From Spirochaeta sp. (GTDB taxonomy: Bacteria > Spirochaetota > Spirochaetia > DSM-27196 > Alkalispirochaetaceae), in NCBI GenBank assembly GCA_007117185.1, contig SKHA01000125.1, positions 1 to 8,870 of the forward strand: 8,870 bases of DNA, in the 5' to 3' direction. The translations under genes were made by a program, and so were the position numbers. Within the stretch, counting starts at the first letter, position 1, and every line of letters starts with the position of its first letter. Shown here piece after piece: positions 6,786 to 8,870 of the stretch. Under the pieces are notes generated by a model. That model made no database searches. It was not told where the DNA came from and was given only the letters and a program-made list of their open reading frames with translations.

Positions 6786-7523
6786 TTATCGGGAGAAGGC
6801 GAGGACGTACTCCACCGGCTCTCCGGTGGTGAGCAGCTCCACAAGGGGGGTGCGGAAGGTGGCCGTTGCGCCGTTCTGCCTCCCCCCCCGGGCCAGCCGG
6901 ATCGTTCCGGCGACGGTGATGTGGCTCTCCACGGAAGACTGCCGGATCACCTCGCGAATCGGCCGCTCTTCCTGATACTCCTCCAGGGCCCACACCAGGT
7001 ATTCCAGGTACTCCGGGGCGGTCATGTCTCCTTCCGGGGGCAGGAGTGACTCCGAAATATACGGATCGATACCGGTAAGCCCGAGAACGTACTCGATGGC
7101 GCGGCGATCCAGTCTGATCGTCAGGCGGCGCTCCCCGGGGGTGCTGTCAAAGCTGAGTATCCGCGCCAGCCCGTCCGATCGGGACGCGACCAGAGCAGGT
7201 ATAGCGTCGAAACGAACCCGCAGATTGAGGGTGTGCTGATCCGGGGAGCTGATCTCCAGGAGGTGCAGCCCCGCTTCTGCGGCGAAGCCCGCCCGGACCG
7301 CGTCGTGGTCAAACAGCGAACCGGAACCGTTGTCATTTCCGCCCAGCGATGCGGTGAGGTCTTCCAGGTACCCGGCGAAGGACTGGTCCAGCTGGATAGA
7401 GACATCCACCACACCGGATCCGTCGTCCCCCAGGGCCATCAGTTGCTGCGCCGAGCACCCTGTGGAAAAGAGAATCAGCGCTGTGAATACCAGGAGGATC
7501 AGTCCTCGTTGCAGATTGTTCAT
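6786..7523 (-). CDS. Putative lipoprotein of unknown function
   Basis: The 245-residue product starts at ATG 7523, overlapping the glycosyltransferase stop by ATGA (7523-7520). Residues 4-19 form a hydrophobic stretch followed by STGC, a lipoprotein signal with acylated C23 predicted; only one arginine (R6) precedes the hydrophobic core. The mature part has no membrane segment. It alternates beta-like stretches (DVSIQL, TLNLRVRF, RRLTIRLD) with acidic helical parts around 155-200, a pattern seen in secreted beta-rich domains, but I recognise no named family. A run of eight G in the coding strand (6889-6882) covers codons for R212-G214. Its stop is 1 bp from the argG stop. It is probably made with the upstream glycosyltransferase and anchored in the envelope. 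Function is unknown. Confidence 0.75.
   Translation of the reverse strand: MNNLQRGLILLVFTALILFSTGCSAQQLMALGDDGSGVVDVSIQLDQSFAGYLEDLTASLGGNDNGSGSLFDHDAVRAGFAAEAGLHLLEISSPDQHTLNLRVRFDAIPALVASRSDGLARILSFDSTPGERRLTIRLDRRAIEYVLGLTGIDPYISESLLPPEGDMTAPEYLEYLVWALEEYQEERPIREVIRQSSVESHITVAGTIRLARGGRQNGATATFRTPLVELLTTGEPVEYVLAFSR
6812..6829. terminator. Perfect 7-bp hairpin at the convergent junction, possible bidirectional terminator
   Basis: CCACCGG (6812-6818), a CTCT loop (6819-6822) and CCGGTGG (6823-6829) form a perfect 7-bp stem. It lies 27 nt after the argG stop and inside the last codons of the lipoprotein gene. No T-run follows on either strand, so it is not a standard intrinsic terminator and may simply reflect GC-rich coding sequence. 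It is the only strong stem near the junction. Confidence 0.25.
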
Positions 7524-8428
7524 GCACTGCCAAACATATCCCGTTCCGGTGGCTCTGTCAAAAAACGGCGGTGAATCTGCATCCACCGTTCCGCTTCGGT
7601 CTGACGACCCCGTTTAGCCGCACCTTTGGCGTAGATCAATGCTTTCCGCGCCAGCTCCCTCTCGGCGTCGCGCTGAGCAGCCTCCCCGCGGTGTTCTCTG
7701 AACCAGCAGGCTTCGGTAAGCGCCATGAGGCCGTCCAGGCGGAACCGCTCTATCTCGCCGTAGCGGTGGGACAGCTGATCCTGGTGACCTGCCTGTTTGA
7801 CGGTGAGTTCCTCCTCCAGATACGCGACGTGGCACAACGCGGTGATTCGCAGCCAGTACTCGTAATCCTCGGCGATCTCAAGATCCTCCCTGAACCCTCC
7901 GGTGCGATTCCACAGCTGCCGGGTCATCATGACTGTGGACGGTCCGATGATGCATTTCACCAGGGCGTCCCGGAACATATCGCCCTGGCGACGATAACGG
8001 CGAAACCGGCGACTGTCCTGGGATACTACTGCGCCGTGGCGTACCCAGCGCTCTCTGGTATGTGAGAATTCTGCCCCTTCCCCGGTGTTCCCAGGGTAGT
8101 GCCGGGGAATCTGCTGAAGCAGCTTGCCCGGAAGCCACAGATCATCCGAGTCCAGAAACGCCAGGAGCGTTCCCTGTGAGGCAGCTACACCCCGGTTACG
8201 AACAGCCCCGGCCATGCCGGTGTGGTCCATGGTGATCAGGTGCACCTGTTTGTGATCCCTGGCGAAATGCGAGACCGCACGGTTCGTTCCATCGTCGGAT
8301 CCGTCGTCGACGATGAACAGCTCCAGCTCCCAGGTTGGGGGAAGCTCCTGATGGAGGACCGAGACGGCCGCAGCGAGAACCATCTCCTGTCGGTTGTACA
8401 CCGGTATGATCACCGACAGGCAGTTCAT
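7520..8428 (-). CDS. Family 2 glycosyltransferase
   Basis: The product is a 302-residue cytosolic GT-A type enzyme with no membrane segments, expected to transfer a sugar from a nucleotide sugar to an unknown acceptor. ATG 8428 overlaps the hydrolase stop (ATGA, 8428-8425); the frame is open further upstream to 8659, but that stretch overlaps the hydrolase in another frame. The start SVIIPVYNR at 5-13 is the classic GT2 opening. VDDGSDDGT (40-48) binds the nucleotide, the metal-binding motif is DSDD at 93-96, and E187-D188 in EIAEDYEYW supplies the likely catalytic acidic pair. Residues 230-290 are a helical, basic tail. All landmarks are intact. Its neighbours suggest envelope or surface glycan work, but the substrate cannot be told. 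Confidence 0.9.
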   Translation of the reverse strand: MNCLSVIIPVYNRQEMVLAAAVSVLHQELPPTWELELFIVDDGSDDGTNRAVSHFARDHKQVHLITMDHTGMAGAVRNRGVAASQGTLLAFLDSDDLWLPGKLLQQIPRHYPGNTGEGAEFSHTRERWVRHGAVVSQDSRRFRRYRRQGDMFRDALVKCIIGPSTVMMTRQLWNRTGGFREDLEIAEDYEYWLRITALCHVAYLEEELTVKQAGHQDQLSHRYGEIERFRLDGLMALTEACWFREHRGEAAQRDAERELARKALIYAKGAAKRGRQTEAERWMQIHRRFLTEPPERDMFGSA

Positions 8429-8870
8429 GGCGTGGTGTCCAGGTACCGCAGGAGGTGATCCATCGTCTGGCGGCGGATCGCCGGGTTGCTGCCGTGCAGT
8501 ACGTGGCCACCACCGGGAATAAGAACATAGTGCATGTTCTCGTACACTTCCTGCAGACGGCGCCGGTTGTGTCGCCAGGCGACGACAAAGTCCCGATTCC
8601 CCTGGATCACCATGATCGGTCGTGAAATCGGTACGAACGTTTCCGGTTCCTGGTTCCATTGGACCTGCGCGTCGAACCAGGACATGGGCATCTGACGGGG
8701 CAGAAGTTCATGGTCTGTTCTGGTGGGAACTGTGTCAACGAGGGGCCGGGAGACGGTTCGCAGCAGCCGTGACCAGTGATAGAAAGCAGAGCGCACCAAC
8801 GGCGCGATGTAGACAACCTGCTGGAACGGGTCCTCATTGAGAGTGAGATATTCCCAGATCGCGGTAGCCC
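8425..8870 (-). CDS. Alpha/beta hydrolase, C-terminal part (N-terminus outside window)
   Basis: The frame is open from the right edge to TGA at 8427-8425 and gives 147 residues. Internal TTG or GTG starts exist, but reading continues upstream with plausible protein (VVYIAP follows as a core strand), so the gene is cut by the window edge. The second half carries the late catalytic residues of the fold: an aspartate in VIQGNRDFVV (codon 8592-8590) and a histidine in PGGGHVLHG (codon 8505-8503). The nucleophile elbow GxSxG would lie outside. The style resembles serine esterases or monoacylglycerol-lipase-like enzymes (Hydrolase_4), but the substrate is unknown. It is the first visible gene of a minus-strand unit and shares an ATGA overlap with the glycosyltransferase. 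It could also be a peptidase or thioesterase. Confidence 0.75.
   Translation of the reverse strand, partial: ATAIWEYLTLNEDPFQQVVYIAPLVRSAFYHWSRLLRTVSRPLVDTVPTRTDHELLPRQMPMSWFDAQVQWNQEPETFVPISRPIMVIQGNRDFVVAWRHNRRRLQEVYENMHYVLIPGGGHVLHGSNPAIRRQTMDHLLRYLDTTP

Noticed and set aside
6766..6800. TTCTC / GAGAA inverted repeat with an A/T run around the argG stop as a terminator
   Set aside because: Only five base pairs form, the A/T run lies in the loop rather than after the stem, and inner bases do not pair.
7571..8065. Plus-strand open frame of 164 codons opposite the glycosyltransferase
   Set aside because: It is antisense to a gene with intact GT2 motifs and has no recognisable domain or ribosome site.
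8429..8659. Upstream extension of the glycosyltransferase
   Set aside because: It overlaps the hydrolase in another frame and lacks GT2 similarity; the GT2 opening motif begins five residues after ATG 8428.
1..8870. Mobile elements, CRISPR arrays, tRNA or rRNA genes, phage or defence systems
   Set aside because: I saw no transposase or integrase motifs, terminal repeats, regularly spaced repeats, tRNA-like or rRNA-like sequence, or defence-gene motifs; coding density is normal throughout.

Overview
The window is compact, GC-rich bacterial chromosome with almost no free intergenic space. Its core is an arginine-biosynthesis operon on the + strand. The short spacers, strong Shine-Dalgarno sites and HPt-less CheA-like, GT2 and lipoprotein genes would suit a free-living spirochaete (Spirochaeta/Alkalispirochaeta type). 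That taxonomic guess is inference from gene style only and is weakly held.

Layout, left to right. (1) 1-201 (+): the C-terminal end of a helical-repeat (HEAT-like) protein, overlapping by 8 nt the next gene. (2) 194-1807 (+): a 537-residue CheA-like protein that has a recognisable histidine-kinase ATPase domain but no phosphorylatable HPt domain. A terminator-like hairpin follows at 1811-1850. (3) 1851-1965: the only real regulatory gap. It carries two half-sites exactly 21 bp apart that fit tandem ARG boxes directly upstream of argR. (4) 1966-6784 (+): argR-argC-argB-argD-argG, with spacers of 26 nt or less and two overlapping junctions. (5) 6786-8870 (-): a convergent operon read from right to left: a truncated alpha/beta hydrolase, a family 2 glycosyltransferase and a lipoprotein, joined by two 4-nt ATGA overlaps. 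Its last stop codon lies 1 bp from the argG stop.

How the genes work together. ArgB, ArgC and ArgD carry N-acetylglutamate through N-acetylglutamyl phosphate and the semialdehyde to N-acetylornithine. ArgG acts later, joining citrulline and aspartate. ArgR is expected to sense arginine and repress the whole unit, including itself. The enzymes that make N-acetylglutamate, release ornithine, make citrulline and split argininosuccinate are not in the window. The left-hand pair looks like a signalling module, and the right-hand trio may be an envelope or surface-carbohydrate unit. Neither has a visible functional link to arginine. I see no RNA genes, insertion sequences, CRISPR arrays, prophage genes or large repeats. 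The least explained items are the HPt-less CheA-like protein with its helical-repeat partner, and the hydrolase-glycosyltransferase-lipoprotein trio with a run of eight G in the lipoprotein gene.
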